The notes beneath the pieces were generated by a model that was given only the letters and a program-made list of their open reading frames with translations, was not told the origin of the DNA and ran no database searches. A stretch of 64,000 nucleotides of DNA, taken from Branchiostoma floridae. Taxonomy: Eukaryota; Chordata; Leptocardii; Amphioxiformes; Branchiostomatidae. Within the stretch, counting starts at the first letter, position 1; each line of letters starts with the position of its first letter. Both the position numbers and the translations under genes were made by a program. Where the stretch lies: the NCBI RefSeq assembly GCF_000003815.2, contig NC_049988.1, forward strand, positions 13,315,266-13,379,265. The letters run 5' to 3'. Shown here one piece after another: positions 12,101-27,100 of the stretch.

Positions 12101-15100
12101 GGACTGTAGCTATGCCGACAAGGTTGACCTCTTCTGCCACGCTTGTGATGCCTGTGGATTCGACGATGTTGCAGAGGACTGCAAGACCAACTTCCGCCAT
12201 GAGTCGTATGGTGAGTATTTTGCCTCGTGCCCAGAAATAAACCAAACACAATACTGGAAGCCTTCGGATTCCCGTCGAATTTTGCAAAGTGGAAGCCTAT
12301 TGACGACACACTTCTTTGTACTTTTCAGGATTGAGCTTGTGTGACGACACACTACGCCTTATCTCCAGCAAGATCAGTGACTGGAAGTTGGTGTGTACAA
12401 CACTTGGCTGTGATTCTTCCTTCATTCACAAGTTCCAGGATCAATACCATGACGACACCTACCTCTCCTGCTTCCACGCCCTCAAGACCTGGCGCGACAC
12501 CTTCGACGCAAGCTATGATGACAAGGTCAACATCTTGTGCCAGACCCTGCGTAACTGTGGTTACACGGATTGCGCTGGAATCGTCGATGACAAGCACCGC
12601 ACCGAGTGTAGCGTCGTTCTGTGTGACAGTCAGATCGACATTTACAGCAAGAAGTTGAGCAGTGACTGGAAGAACTTCTGCACACATCTGGGTTGTGATG
12701 ACGACTTCATCAGTAAGATCGATGAGCAATGTAACCATGACAACTATCTGTGCATCAGCACTGCACTCAAGCACTGGCGTGATACGGTTGACTCCACCTA
12801 CGTGGAGAAGATTGATCTCTTCTGCCATGCCTGTGACAGCTGTGGCTTCCACGATATCGCTATGGACTGCAGAGACAACTTCCGCCATGAAGTCTATGGT
12901 GAGTGTCCATCTACTCATAGCACCTAAATTCAGGTTCGAAAAATAAAAAGAGCACAAAGATGACCCTTCAGAATTTTTTTTCATTTCCACCCTGAGACTT
13001 ATCTTGCACATATTGTTTTGCAGTGACGTCGAGTGTCTCAACAGGCTATCAAACATCCTCAGTTGTGTCAACTCAGTCCGTTAGTGCCAGCGCTTCAACC
13101 GTCACAGGTATGTCCCTCCAGTTGCAACTCACTGCTTTTGTTAGGTAGACTTTCCAATTTATTCTAAATGTAAGGACGATAGGAAAACTTCTTCTATTGA
13201 ATGTGTGTTTGAGACTGGTGTCTTTTGTCGTCTTCCTAGGACTGGCACTGTGTGACGACACCTTCCATCTGATCTGTGACAAGATCTCTGACGACTGGAG
13301 AACTGTGTGTATCGCCCTGGGTTGCGGCTCGGACATGATCACAAAGGTCATCTCTGAGTGTGGCTCGGATGACGTTCTGTGCTGCAGTACTATGCTCAAG
13401 CATTGGCGTGACTCGTGGCATGAGGACTACTCCGACAAGGTCGACACTCTCTGCACTGCCCTGCGTACATGCGGATACACCGACTGTGCCACTACCGTGT
13501 ACTCAAAGTACCGTACCGAGCATAGCGTGGCTCTGTGTGATGGCCAGATTGACATCTACAGCAAGACCTTGAGTGACGATTGGAAGACATTCTGTCATGC
13601 CCTCGACTGCAGTGACGACTTCATCACTAAGATAGAGGTCGAGTGTGGCCACGACGACTACTTGTGTTGTGAAACGGCTATCAAGACCTGGCGTGATACT
13701 GTGGACTGCAGCTACGCTGACAAGATCGACCAGTTCTGCAACGCCTGTCACAGCTGTGGCTTCGACGATATCGCCGTGGACTGTAGAGATCATTACCGCA
13801 ATGAGGTCTTCGGTAAGCATCAATATCTATCAAAATCAGTGTATTTTTTCTCTATGACCACGAAGTTTTAATCCGCTGCATCCACTGTACCGTAACACTC
13901 ATGTTTTGGTTTCTTTGTCATTTTAGTTACTGGTGGCTCTAGCGGCTTCAGCACAGGAGGAACATCGGACCATTACGTCAGTGGAGGCGTTCTGGTGACA
14001 GGTCAGTCTACTCTCTTTTCACTCGCTGCATGGATTCTCTAGATATGCTAGCGTACTCCAGATACAATGACCCATCTTAGAAGATATGAAATGTGTTTAC
14101 GCCATTGAAACATCCATACCTTTTTGCAGGATTGGCTCTGTGCGACGACACACTTCGTGTCATCTGTCACAAGATTGATGACTGGAAGCAGGTCTGCACA
14201 CACCTTGGCTGTAACGATGAATTCATCCACAAGTTCCAAGAACAATACAAGGACGACGTCTACCAGAGCTGCTTCCATGCCCTCAAGACTTGGCGTGATA
14301 CGTTCGATACGAGCTACGATGACAAGTACAACACTCTGTACAAGACACTGCGCGACTGTAACTATTACGATTGTGCCGACACCTTGTACCACAAATATCG
14401 TACCGAGCACAGCTTTGCCCTGTGTGACAGTCAGATCGACGTGTACAGCCATACGTTGAGCGACGACTGGAAGAACATCTGTGTTGACATGAAATGCGAC
14501 GACGACTTTATCAACAAGATTGAGATGGAGTGTGGTGGAGACAACTACCTGTGCACCAGCACTGCTCTCAAGCAATGGCGTGACACCGTGGACTGTAGCT
14601 ACGACGACAAGATTGACCTCTTCTGCCATGCTTGCGATAACCACGGGCACCACGACATTGCCACCGACTGCAGGTCCAACTCCCGCTACGAGTCCTATGG
14701 TAAGTGGGCAGTTTTAATAACAAAATCTTAAGTTCGCAATCATTTTCATGTCTCCTGAGATTGGCCAAGATGCAATCTTCGTTCTAGAAATACGTTTGCA
14801 GCTGATAGACAATTTCTACCTTTTGCAGGATTGGCTCTGTGTGACGACACACTTCGCGTCATCTGTGACAAGATCGATGACTGGAAGCAGGTCTGCACAC
14901 ACCTTGGCTGTGACGATGAATTCATCCACAAGTTCCAAGACCAATACAAGGACGACGTCTACCAGAGCTGCTTCCATGCCCTTAAGACATGGCGCGACAC
15001 CTTCGACGACATCAGCTACGATGACAAGGTGAACAAGCTGTGCCAGACTCTGCGCACCTGTGGACATGATGATTGCGCCGACACTGTGCTGCACAAGTTT

Positions 15101-18100
15101 GACACAGAAAACTGCTTTGCCCTGTGTGACCACCAGATCAACATTTACAGCCATAAGTTGGCCGATGATTGGGTGCACTTCTGCAAGTCTTTGAACTGTA
15201 ACGATGACTTCATCAGCAAGATCGATCAAGAGTGTGGCGGAGACAACTACATGTGCATCAGCACTGCCCTCAAGCACTGGCGTAACACAATGGACTGTAG
15301 CTATGCCGACAAGGTTGACCTCTTCTGCCACGCTTGTGATGCCTGTGGGTTCGACGATGTTGCAGAGGACTGCAAGACCAACTTCCGCCATGAGTCGTAT
15401 GGTGAGTATTTTGCCTCGTGCCCAGAAATAAACCAAACACAACACTGCAAACTTTCGGATTCCCGTCGAATTTTGCAAAGTGGAAGCCTATTGACGACAC
15501 ACTTCTTTGTACTTTTCAGGATTGGGCTTGCGTGACGACACACTACGCCTTATCTCCAGCAAGATCAGTGACTGGAAGTTGGTGTGTACAACACTTGGTT
15601 GTGACTCTTCCTTCATCCACAAGTTCCAGGATCAATACCATGACGACACCTACCTCTCCTGCTTCCACGCCCTCAAGACCTGGCGCGACACCTTCGACGC
15701 AAGTTATGATGACAAGGTCAACATGTTGTGCCAGACCCTGCGTAACTGTGGTTACACTGATTGCGCTGGAATCGTCGATGACAAGCACCGCACCGAGTGT
15801 AGCGTCGTTCTGTGTGACAGTCAGATCGACATTTACAGCAAGAAGTTGAGCAGTGACTGGAAGAACTTCTGCACACATCTGGGTTGTGATGACGACTTCA
15901 TCAGTAAGATCGATGAGCAATGTAACCATGACAACTATCTGTGCATCAGCACTGCACTCAAGCACTGGCGTGATACGGTTGACTCCACCTACGTGGAGAA
16001 GATTGATCTCTTCTGCCATGCCTGTGACAGCTGTGGCTTCCACGATATCGCTGTGGACTGCAGAGACAACTTCCGCCATGAAGTCTATGGTGAGTGTCCA
16101 TCTACTCATAGCACCTAAATTCAGGTTCGAAAATAAAAAGAGCACAAAGATGCCCCTTCAGAATTCTTTTTTTCATTTCCACCCTGAAACTTATCTTGCA
16201 CGTATTGTTTTGCAGTGACGTCGAGTGTCTCAACAGGCTATCAAACATCCTCCGTTGTGTCAACTCAGTCCGTTAGTGCAAGCGCTTCAACCGTCACAGG
16301 TATGTCCCTCCAGTTGCAACTCACTGCTTTTGTTAGGTAGCCTTTTCAATGTATGCTAAATGTAGGGAGGATAGGAAAACTTTTTCTATTGAATGTGTGT
16401 CTGAGATTGGTGTTTTTTGTCGTCTTCCTAGGACTGGCACTATGTGACGACACCTTCCATCTGATCTGTGACAAGATCTCTGACGACTGGAGAACTGTGT
16501 GTATCGCCCTGGGTTGCGGCTCGGACATGATCACAAAGGTCGTTTCTGAGTGTGGCTCGGATGACGTTCTGTGCTGCAGTACTATGCTCAAGCATTGGCG
16601 TGACTCGTGGCATGAGGACTACTCCGACAAGGTCGACACTCTCTGCACTGCCCTGCGTACATGCGGATACACCGACTGTGCCACTACCGTGTACTCAAAG
16701 TACCGTACCGAGCATAGCGTGGCTCTGTGTGATGGCCAGATTGACATCTACAGCAAGACCTTGAGTGACGATTGGAAGACATTCTGTCATGCCCTCGACT
16801 GCAGTGACGACTTCATCACTAAGATAGAGGTCGAGTGTGGCCACGACGACTACTTGTGTTGTGAAACGGCTATCAAGACCTGGCGTGATACTGTGGACTG
16901 CAGCTACGCTGACAAGATCGACCAGTTCTGCAACGCCTGTCACAGCTGTGGCTTCGACGATATCGCCGTGGACTGTAGAGATCATTACCGCAATGAGGTC
17001 TTCGGTAAGCATCAATATCTATCAAAATCAGTGTATTTTTTCTCTATGACCACGAAGTTTTAATCCGCTGCATCCACTGTACCGTGACACTCATGTTTTG
17101 GTTTCTTTGTCATTTTAGTTACTGGTGGCTCTAGCGGCTTCAGCACAGGAGGAACATCGGACCATTACGTCAGTGGAGGCGTTCTGGTGACAGGTCAGTC
17201 TACTCTCTTTTCACTCGCTGCATGGATTCTCTAGATATGCTAGCGTACTCCAGATACAATGACCCATTTTAGAAGATATGAAATGTGTTTACGCCATTGA
17301 AACATCCGTATCTTTTTGCAGGATTGGCTCTGTGCGACGACACACTTCGTGTCATCTGTCACAAGATTGATGACTGGAAGCAGGTCTGCACACACCTTGG
17401 CTGTGACGATGAATTCATCCACAAGTTCCAAGACCAATACAAGGACGACGTCTACCAGAGCTGCTTCCATGCCCTCAAGACTTGGCGTGATACATTCGAT
17501 ACGAGCTACGATGACAAGTACAACACTCTGTACAAGACACTGCGCGACTGTAACTATTACGATTGCGCAGACACCTTGTACCACAAATATCGTACCGAGC
17601 ACAGCTTTGCCCTGTGTGACAGTCAGATCGACGTGTACAGCCATACGTTGAGCGACGACTGGAAGAACATCTGTGTTGACATGAAATGCGACGACGACTT
17701 TATCAACAAGATTGAGATGGAGTGTGGTGGAGACAACTACCTGTGCACCAGCACTGCTCTCAAGCAATGGCGTGACACCGTGGACTGTAGCTACGATGAC
17801 AAGATTGACCTCTTCTGCCATGCTTGCGATAACCACGGTTACCACGACATTGCCACCGACTGCAGGTCCAACTCCCGCTACGAGTCCTATGGTAAGTGGG
17901 CAGTTTTGATAACAAAATCTTAAGTTCGCAATCATTTTCATGTCTCCTCTGATTGGCCAAGATGCAATCTTTGTTCTAGAAATACGTTTACAGCTGATAG
18001 ACAATTTCTACCTTTTGCAGGATTGGCTCTGTGTGACGACACACTTCGCGTCATCTGTGACAAGATCGATGACTGGAAGCAGGTCTGCACACACCTTGGC

Positions 18101-21100
18101 TGTGACGATGAATTCATCCACAAGTTCCAAGACCAATACAAGGACGACGTCTACCAGAGCTGCTTCCATGCCCTCAAGACATGGCGCGACACCTTCGACG
18201 ACATCAGCTACGATGACAAGGTGAACAAGCTGTGCCAGACTCTACGCACCTGTGGACATGATGATTGCGCCGACACTGTGCTGCACAAGTATGACACAGA
18301 AACCTGCTTTGCCCTGTGTGACCACCAGATCAGCATCTACAGCCATAAGTTGGCCGATGATTGGGTGCACTTCTGCAAGTCTTTGAACTGTGACGATGAC
18401 TTCATCAGCAAGATCGATCAAGAGTGTGGCGGAGACAACTACATGTGCATCAGCACTGCCCTCAAGCACTGGCGTAACACAATGGACTGTAGCTATGCCG
18501 ACAAGGTTGACCTCTTCTGCCACGCTTGTGATGCCTGTGGATTCGACGATGTTGCAGAGGACTGCAAGACCAACTTCCGCCATGAGTCGTATGGTGAGTA
18601 TTTTGCTTCGTGCCCAGAAATAAACCAAACACAATACTGCAAGCCTTCGGATTCCCGTCGAATTTTGCAAAGTTGAAGCCTATTGACGACACACTTCTTT
18701 GTACTTTTCAGGATTGAGCTTGTGTGACGACACACTACGCCTTATCTCCAGCAAGATCAGTGACTGGAAGTTGGTGTGTACAACACTTGGCTGTGATTCT
18801 TCCTTCATTCACAAGTTCCAGGATCAATACCATGACGACACCTACCTCTCCTGCTTCCACGCCCTCAAGACCTGGCGCGACACCTTCGACGCAAGCTATG
18901 ATGACAAGGTCAACATCTTGTGCCAGACCCTGCGTAACTGTGGTTACACTGATTGCGCTGGAATCGTCGATGACAAGCACCGCACCGAGTGTAGCGTCGT
19001 TCTGTGTGACAGTCAGATCGACATTTACAGCAAGAAGTTGAGCAGTGACTGGAAGAACTTCTGCACACATCTGGGTTGTGATGACGACTTCATCAGTAAG
19101 ATCGATGAGCAATGTAACCATGACAACTATCTGTGCATCAGCACTGCACTCAAGCACTGGCGTGATACGGTTGACTCCACCTACGTGGAGAAGATTGATC
19201 TCTTCTGCCATGCCTGTGACAGCTGTGGCTTCCACGATATCGCTGTGGACTGCAGAGACAACTTCCGCCATGAAGTCTATGGTGAGTGTCCATCTACTCA
19301 TAGCACCTAAATTCAGGTTCGAAAAATAAAAAGAGCACAAATATGACCCTTCAGAATTTTTTTCATTTCCACCCTGAGACTTATCTTGCACATATTGTTT
19401 TGCAGTGACGTCGAGTGTCTCAACAGGCTATCAAACATCCTCTGTTGTGTCAACTCAGTCCGTTAGTGCCAGCGCTTCAACCGTCACAGGTATGTCCCTC
19501 CAGTTGCAACTCACTGCTTTTGTTAGGTAGCCTTTCCAATTCATGATAAATGTAGAGAGGATAGGAAAACTTTTTCTATTAAATGTGTGTCTGAGATTGG
19601 TGTTTTTTGTCGTCTTCCTAGGACTGGCACTGTGTGACGACACCTTCCATCTGATCTGTGACAAGATCTCTGACGACTGGAGAACTGTGTGTATCGCCCT
19701 GGGTTGCGGCTCGGACATGATCACAAAGGTCATCTCTGAGTGTGGCTCGGATGACGTTCTGTGCTGCAGTACTATGCTCAAGCATTGGCGTGACTCGTGG
19801 CATGAGGACTACTCCGACAAGGTCGACACTCTCTGCACTGCCCTGCGTACATGCGGATACACCGACTGTGCCACTACCGTGTACTCAAAGTACCGTACCG
19901 AGCATAGCGTGGCTCTGTGTGATGGCCAGATTGACATCTACAGCAAGACCTTGAGTGACGATTGGAAGACATTCTGTCATGCCCTCGACTGCAGTGACGA
20001 CTTCATCACTAAGATAGAGGTCGAGTGTGGCCACGACGACTACTTGTGTTGTGAAACGGCTATCAAGACCTGGCGTGATACTGTGGACTGCAGCTATGCT
20101 GACAAGATCGACCACTTCTGCAACGCTTGTCACAGCTGTGGCTTCGACGATATCGCCGTGGACTGTAGAGATCATTACCGCAATGAGGTCTTCGGTAAGC
20201 ATCAATATCTATCAAAATCAGTGTATTTTTTCTCTATGACCACGAAGTTTTAATCCGCTTCTTCCACTGTACCGTGACACTCATGTTTTGGTTTCTTTGT
20301 CATTTTAGTTACTGGTGGCTCTAGCGGCTTCAGCACAGGAGGAACATCGGACCATTACGTCAGTGGAGGCGTTCTGGTGACAGGTCAGTCTACTCTCTTT
20401 TCACTCGCTGAATGGATTCTCTAGATATGCTAGCGTACTCCAGATACAATGACCCATCTTAGAAGATATGAAAAGTGTTTACGCCATTGAAACATCCGTA
20501 TCTTTTTGCAGGATTGGCTCTGTGCGACGACACACTTCGTGTCATCTGTCACAAGATTGATGACTGGAAGCAGGTCTGCACACACCTTGGCTGTGACGAT
20601 GAATTCATCCAGAAGTTCCAAGACCAATACAAGGACGACGTCTACCAGAGCTGCTTCCATGCCCTCAAGACTTGGCGTGATACATTCGATACGAGCTACG
20701 ATGACAAGTACAACACCCTGTGCAAGACACTGCGCGACTGTAACTATTACGATTGCGCCGACACCTTGTACCACAAATATCGTACCGAGCACAGCTTTGC
20801 CCTGTGTGACAGTCAGATCGACGTGTACAGCCATACGTTGAGCGACGACTGGAAGAACATCTGTGTTGACATGAAATGCGACGACGACTTTATCAACAAG
20901 ATTGAGATGGAGTGTGGTGGAGACAACTACCTGTGCACCAGCACTGCTCTCAAGCAATGGCGTGACACCGTGGACTGTAGCTACGATGACAAGATTGACC
21001 TCTTCTGTCATGCTTGCGATAACCGCGGTTACCACGACATTGCCACCGACTGCAGGTCCAACTCCCGCTACGAGTCCTATGGTAAGTGGGCAGTTTTGAT

Positions 21101-24100
21101 AACAAAATCTTAAGTTCGCAATCATTTTCATGTCTCCTCTGATTGGCCAAGATGCAATCTTTGTTCTAGAAATACGTTTACAGCTGATAGACAATTTCTA
21201 CCTTTTGCAGGATTGGCTCTGTGTGACGACACACTTCGCGTCATCTGTGACAAGATCGATGACTGGAAGCAGGTCTGCACACACCTTGGCTGTGACGATG
21301 AATTCATCCACAAGTTCCAAGACCAATACAATGACGACGTCTACCAGAGCTGCTTCCATGCCCTCAAGACATGGCGCGACACCTTCGACGACATCAGCTA
21401 CGATGACAAGGTGAACAAGCTGTGCCAGACTCTACGCACCTGCGGACATGATGATTGCGCCGACACTGTGCTGCACAAGTATGACACAGAAAACTGCTTT
21501 GCCCTGTGTGACCACCAGATCAACATCTACAGCCATAAGTTGGCCGATGATTGGGTGCACTTCTGCAAGTCTTTGAACTGTGACGATGACTTCATCAGCA
21601 AGATCGATCAAGAGTGTGGCGGAGACAACTACATGTGCATCAGCACTGCCCTCAAGCACTGGCGTAACACAATGGACTGTAGCTATGCCGACAAGGTTGA
21701 CCTCTTCTGCCACGCTTGTGATGCCTGTGGATTCGACGATGTCGCAGAGGACTGCAAGACCAACTTCCGCCATGAGTCGTTTGGTGAGTATTTTGCTTCG
21801 TGCCCAGAAATAAACCAAACACAATACTGCAAGCCTTCGGATTCCCGTCGAATTTTGCAAAGTTGAAGCCTATTGACGACACACTTCTTTGTACTTTTCA
21901 GGATTGAGCTTGTGTGATGACACACTACGCCTTATCTCCAGCAAGATCAGTGACTGGAAGTTGGTGTGTACAACACTTGGCTGTGATTCTTCCTTCATTC
22001 ACAAGTTCCAGGATCAATACCATGACGACACCTACCTCTCCTGCTTCCACGCCCTCAAGACCTGGCGCGACACCTTCGACGCAAGCTATGATGACAAGGT
22101 CAACATCTTGTGCCAGACCCTGCGTAACTGTGGTTACACGGATTGCGCTGGAATCGTCGATGACAAGCACCGCACCGAGTGTAGCGTCGTTCTGTGTGAC
22201 AGTCAGATCGACATTTACAGCAAGAAGTTGAGCAGTGACTGGAAGAACTTCTGCACACATCTGGGTTGTGATGACGACTTCATCAGTAAGATCGATGAGC
22301 AATGTAACCATGACAACTATCTGTGCATCAGCACTGCACTCAAGCACTGGCGTGACACGGTTGACTCCACCTACGTGGAGAAGATTGATCTCTTCTGCCA
22401 TGCCTGTGACAGCTGTGGCTTCCACGATATCGCTATGGACTGCAGAGACAACTTCCGCCATGAAGTCTATGGTGAGTGTCCATCTACTAATAGCACCTAA
22501 ATTCAGGTTCGAAAAATAAAAAGAGCACAAAGATGACCCTTCAGAATTTTTTTTCATTTCCACCCTGAGACTTATCTTGCACATATTGTTTTGCAGTGAC
22601 GTCGAGTGTCTCAACAGGCTATCAAACATCCTCAGTTGTGTCAACTCAGTCCGTTAGTGCCAGCGCTTCAACCGTCACAGGTATGTCCCTCCAGTTGCAA
22701 CTCACTGCTTTTGTTAGGTAGACTTTCCAATTTATTCTAAATGTAAGGAGGATAGGAAAACTTCTTCTATTGAATGTGTGTCTGAAACTTGTGTCTTTTG
22801 TCGTCTTCCTAGGACTGGCACTGTGTGACGACACCTTCCATCTGATCTGTGACAAGATCTCTGACGACTGGAGAACTGTGTGTATCGCCCTGGGTTGCGG
22901 CTCGGACATGATCACAAAGGTCATCTCTGAGTGTGGCTCGGATGACGTTCTGTGCTGCAGTACTATGCTCAAGCATTGGCGTGACTCGTGGCATGAGGAC
23001 TACTCCAACAAGGTCGACACTCTCTGCACTGCCCTGCGTACATGCGGATACACCGACTGTGCCACTACCGTGTACTCAAAGTACCGTACCGAGCATAGCG
23101 TGGCTCTGTGTGATGGCCAGATTGACATCTACAGCAAGACCTTGAGTGACGATTGGAAGACATTCTGTCATGCCCTCGACTGCAGTGACGACTTCATCAC
23201 TAAGATAGAGGTCGAGTGTGGCCACGACGACTACTTGTGTTGTGAAACGGCTATCAAGACCTGGCGTGATACTGTGGACTGCAGCTACGCTGACAAGATC
23301 GACCAGTTCTGCAACGCCTGTCACCGCTGTGGCTTCGACGATATCGCCGTGGACTGTAGAGATCATTACCGCAATGAGGTCTTCGGTAAGCATCAATATC
23401 TATCAAAATCAGTGTATTTTTTCTCTATGACCACGAAGTTTTAATCCGCTGCATCCACTGTACCGTGACACTCATGTTTTGGTTTCTTTGTCATTTTAGT
23501 TACTGGTGGCTCTAGCGGCTTCAGCACAGGAGGAACATCGGACCATTACGTCAGTGGAGGCGTTCTGGTGACAGGTCAGTCTACTCTCTTTTCACTCGCT
23601 GCATGAATTCTCTAGATATGCTAGTGTACTCCAGATACAATGACCCATCTTAGAAGATATGAAATGTGTTTACGCCATTGAAACATCCGTACCTTTTTGC
23701 AGGATTGGCTCTGTGCGACGACACACTTCGTGTCATCTGTCACAAGATTGATGACTGGAAGCAGGTCTGCACACACCTTGGCTGTGACGATGAATTCATC
23801 CACAAGTTCCAAGACCAATACAAGGACGACGTCTACCAGAGCTGCTTCCATGCCCTCAAGACCTGGCGTGATACATTCGATACGAGCTACGATGACAAGT
23901 ACAACACCCTGTGCAAGACACTGCGCGACTGTAACTATTACGATTGCGCAGACACCTTGTACCACAAATATCGTACCGAGCACAGCTTTGCCCTGTGTGA
24001 CAGTCAGATCGACGTGTACAGCCATACGTTGAGCGACGACTGGAAGAACATCTGTGTTGACATGAAATGCGACGACGACTTTATCAACAAGATTGAGATG

Positions 24101-27100
24101 GAGTGTGGTGGAGACAACTACCTGTGCACCAGCACTGCTCTCAAGCAATGGCGTGACACCGTGGACTGTAGCTACGACGACAAGATTGACCTCTTCTGCC
24201 ATGCTTGCGATAACCACGGTTACCACGACATTGCCACCGACTGCAGGTCCAACTCCCGCTACGAGTCCTATGGTAAGTGGGCAGTTTTGATAACAAAATC
24301 TTAAGTTCGCAATCATTTTCATGTCTCCTCTGATTGGCCAAGATGCAATCTTTGTTCTAGAAATACGTTTACAGCTGATAGACAATTTCTACCTTTTGCA
24401 GGATTGGCTCTGTGTGACGACACACTTCGCGTCATCTGTGACAAGATCGATGACTGGAAGCAGGTCTGCACACACCTTGGCTGTGACGATGAATTCATCC
24501 ACAAGTTCCAAGACCAATACAAGGACGACGTCTACCAGAGCTGCTTCCATGCCCTCAAGACATGGCGCGACACCTTCGACGACATCAGCTACGATGACAA
24601 GGTGAACAAGCTGTGCCAGACTCTACGCACCTGTGGACATGATGATTGCGCCGACACTGTGCTGCACAAGTATGACACAGAAAACTGCTTTGCCCTGTGT
24701 GACCACCAGATCAACATTTACAGCCATAAGTTGGCCGATGATTGGGTGCACTTCTGCAAGTCTTTGAACTGTGACGATGACTTCATCAGCAAGATCGATC
24801 AAGAGTGTGGCGGAGACAACTACATGTGCATCAGCACTGCCCTCAAGCACTGGCGTAACACAATGGACTGTAGCTATGCCGACAAGGTTGACCTCTTCTG
24901 CCACGCTTGTGATGCCTGTGGATTCGACGACGTTGCAGAGGACTGCAAGACCAACTTCCGCCATGAGTCGTATGGTGAGTATTTTGCTTCGTGCCCAGAT
25001 CAGAAATAAACCAAACACAATACTGCAAGCTTTCGGATTCCCATCGAATTTTGCAAAGTTGAAGCCTATTGACGACACACTTCTTTGTACTTTTCAGGAT
25101 TGAGCTTGTGTGACGACACACTACGCCTTATCTCCAGCAAGATCAGTGACTGGAAGTTGGTGTGTACAACACTTGGCTGTGACTCTTCCTTCATTCACAA
25201 GTTCCAGGATCAATACCATGACGACACCTACCTCTCCTGCTTCCACGCCCTCAAGACCTGGCGCGACACCTTCGACGCAAGCTATGATGACAAGGTCAAC
25301 ATCTTGTGCCAGACCCTGCGTAACTGTGGTTACACGGATTGCGCTGGAATCGTCGATGACAAGCACCGCACCGAGTGTAGCGTCGTTCTGTGTGACAGTC
25401 AGATCGACATTTACAGCAAGAAGTTGAGCAGTGACTGGAAGAACTTCTGCACACATCTGGGTTGTGATGACGACTTCATCAGTAAGATCGATGAGCAATG
25501 TTACCATGACAACTATCTGTGCATCAGCACTGCACTCAAGCACTGGCGTGATACGGTTGACTCCACCTACGTGGAGAAGATTGATCTCTTCTGCCATGCC
25601 TGTGACAGCTGTGGCTTCCACGATATCGCTGTGGACTGCAGAGACAACTTCCGCCATGAAGTCTATGGTGAGTGTCCATCTACTAATAGCACCTAAATTC
25701 AGGTTCGAAAAATAAAAAGAGCACAAATATGCACCTTCAGAATTCTTTTTTTCATTTCCACCCTGAGACTTATCTTGCACATATTGTTTTGTAGTGACGT
25801 CGAGTGTCTCAACAGGCTATCAAACATCCTCCGTTGTGTCAACTCAGTCCGTTAGTGCCAGCGCTTCAACCGTCACAGGTATGTCCCTCCAGTTGCAACT
25901 CACTGCTTTTGTTAGGTAGCCTTTCCAATACATGATAAATGTAAGGAAGGATAGGAAAACTTTTCTATTAAATGTGTGTCTGAGATTGGTGTTTTTTGTC
26001 GTCTTCCTAGGACTGGCACTGTGTGACGACACCTTCCATCTGATCTGTGACAAGATCTCTGACGACTGGAGAACTGTGTGTATCGCCCTGGGTTGCGGCT
26101 CGGACATGATCACAAAGGTCATCTCTGAGTGTGGCTCGGATGACGTTCTGTGCTGCAGTACTATGCTCAAGCATTGGCGTGACTCGTGGCATGAGGACTA
26201 CTCCGACAAGGTCGACACTCTCTGCACTGCCCTGCGTACATGCGGATACACCGACTGTGCCACTACCGTGTACTCAAAGTACCGTACCGAGCATAGCGTG
26301 GCTCTGTGTGATGGCCAGATTGACATCTACAGCAAGACCTTGAGTGACGATTGGAAGACATTCTGTCATGCCCTCGACTGCAGTGACGACTTCATCACTA
26401 AGATAGAGGTCGAGTGTGGCCACGACGACTACTTGTGTTGTGAAACGGCTATCAAGACCTGGCGTGATACTGTGGACTGCAGCTACGCTGACAAGATCGA
26501 CCAGTTCTGCAACGCCTGTCACAGCTGTGGCTTCGACGATATCGCCGTGGACTGTAGAGATCATTACCGCAATGAGGTCTTCGGTAAGCATCAATATCTA
26601 TCAAAATCAGTGTATTTTTTCTCTATGACCACGAAGTTTTAATCCGCTGCATCCACTGTACCGTGACACTCATGTTTTGGTTTCTTTGTCATTTTAGTTA
26701 CTGGTGGCTCTAGCGGCTTCAGCACAGGAGGAACATCGGACCATTACGTCAGTGGAGGCGTTCTGGTGACAGGTCAGTCTACTCTCTTTTCACTCGCTGC
26801 ATGGATTCTCTAGATATGCTAGCGTACTCCAGATACAATGACCCATCTTAGAAGATATGAAATGTGTTTACGCCATTGAAACATCCGTATCTTTTTGCAG
26901 GATTGGCTCTGTGCGACGACACACTTCGTGTCATCTGTCACAAGATTGATGACTGGAAGCAGGTCTGCACACACCTTGGCTGTGACGATGAATTCATCCA
27001 CAAGTTCCAAGACCAATACAAGGACGACGTCTACCAGAGCTGCTTCCATGCCCTCAAGACTTGGCGTGATACGTTCGATACGAGCTACGATGACAAGTAC

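Noticed and set aside
17240-18004. Long antisense ORFs (up to 254 codons) opposite exons C, D, E and A in every unit
   Set aside because: They are codon-register mirror images of the sense exons (Asp GAC reads as Val GTC). They stay open because the exons rarely use TTA, CTA or TCA codons, they ignore the splice sites, and they repeat only because the units repeat.
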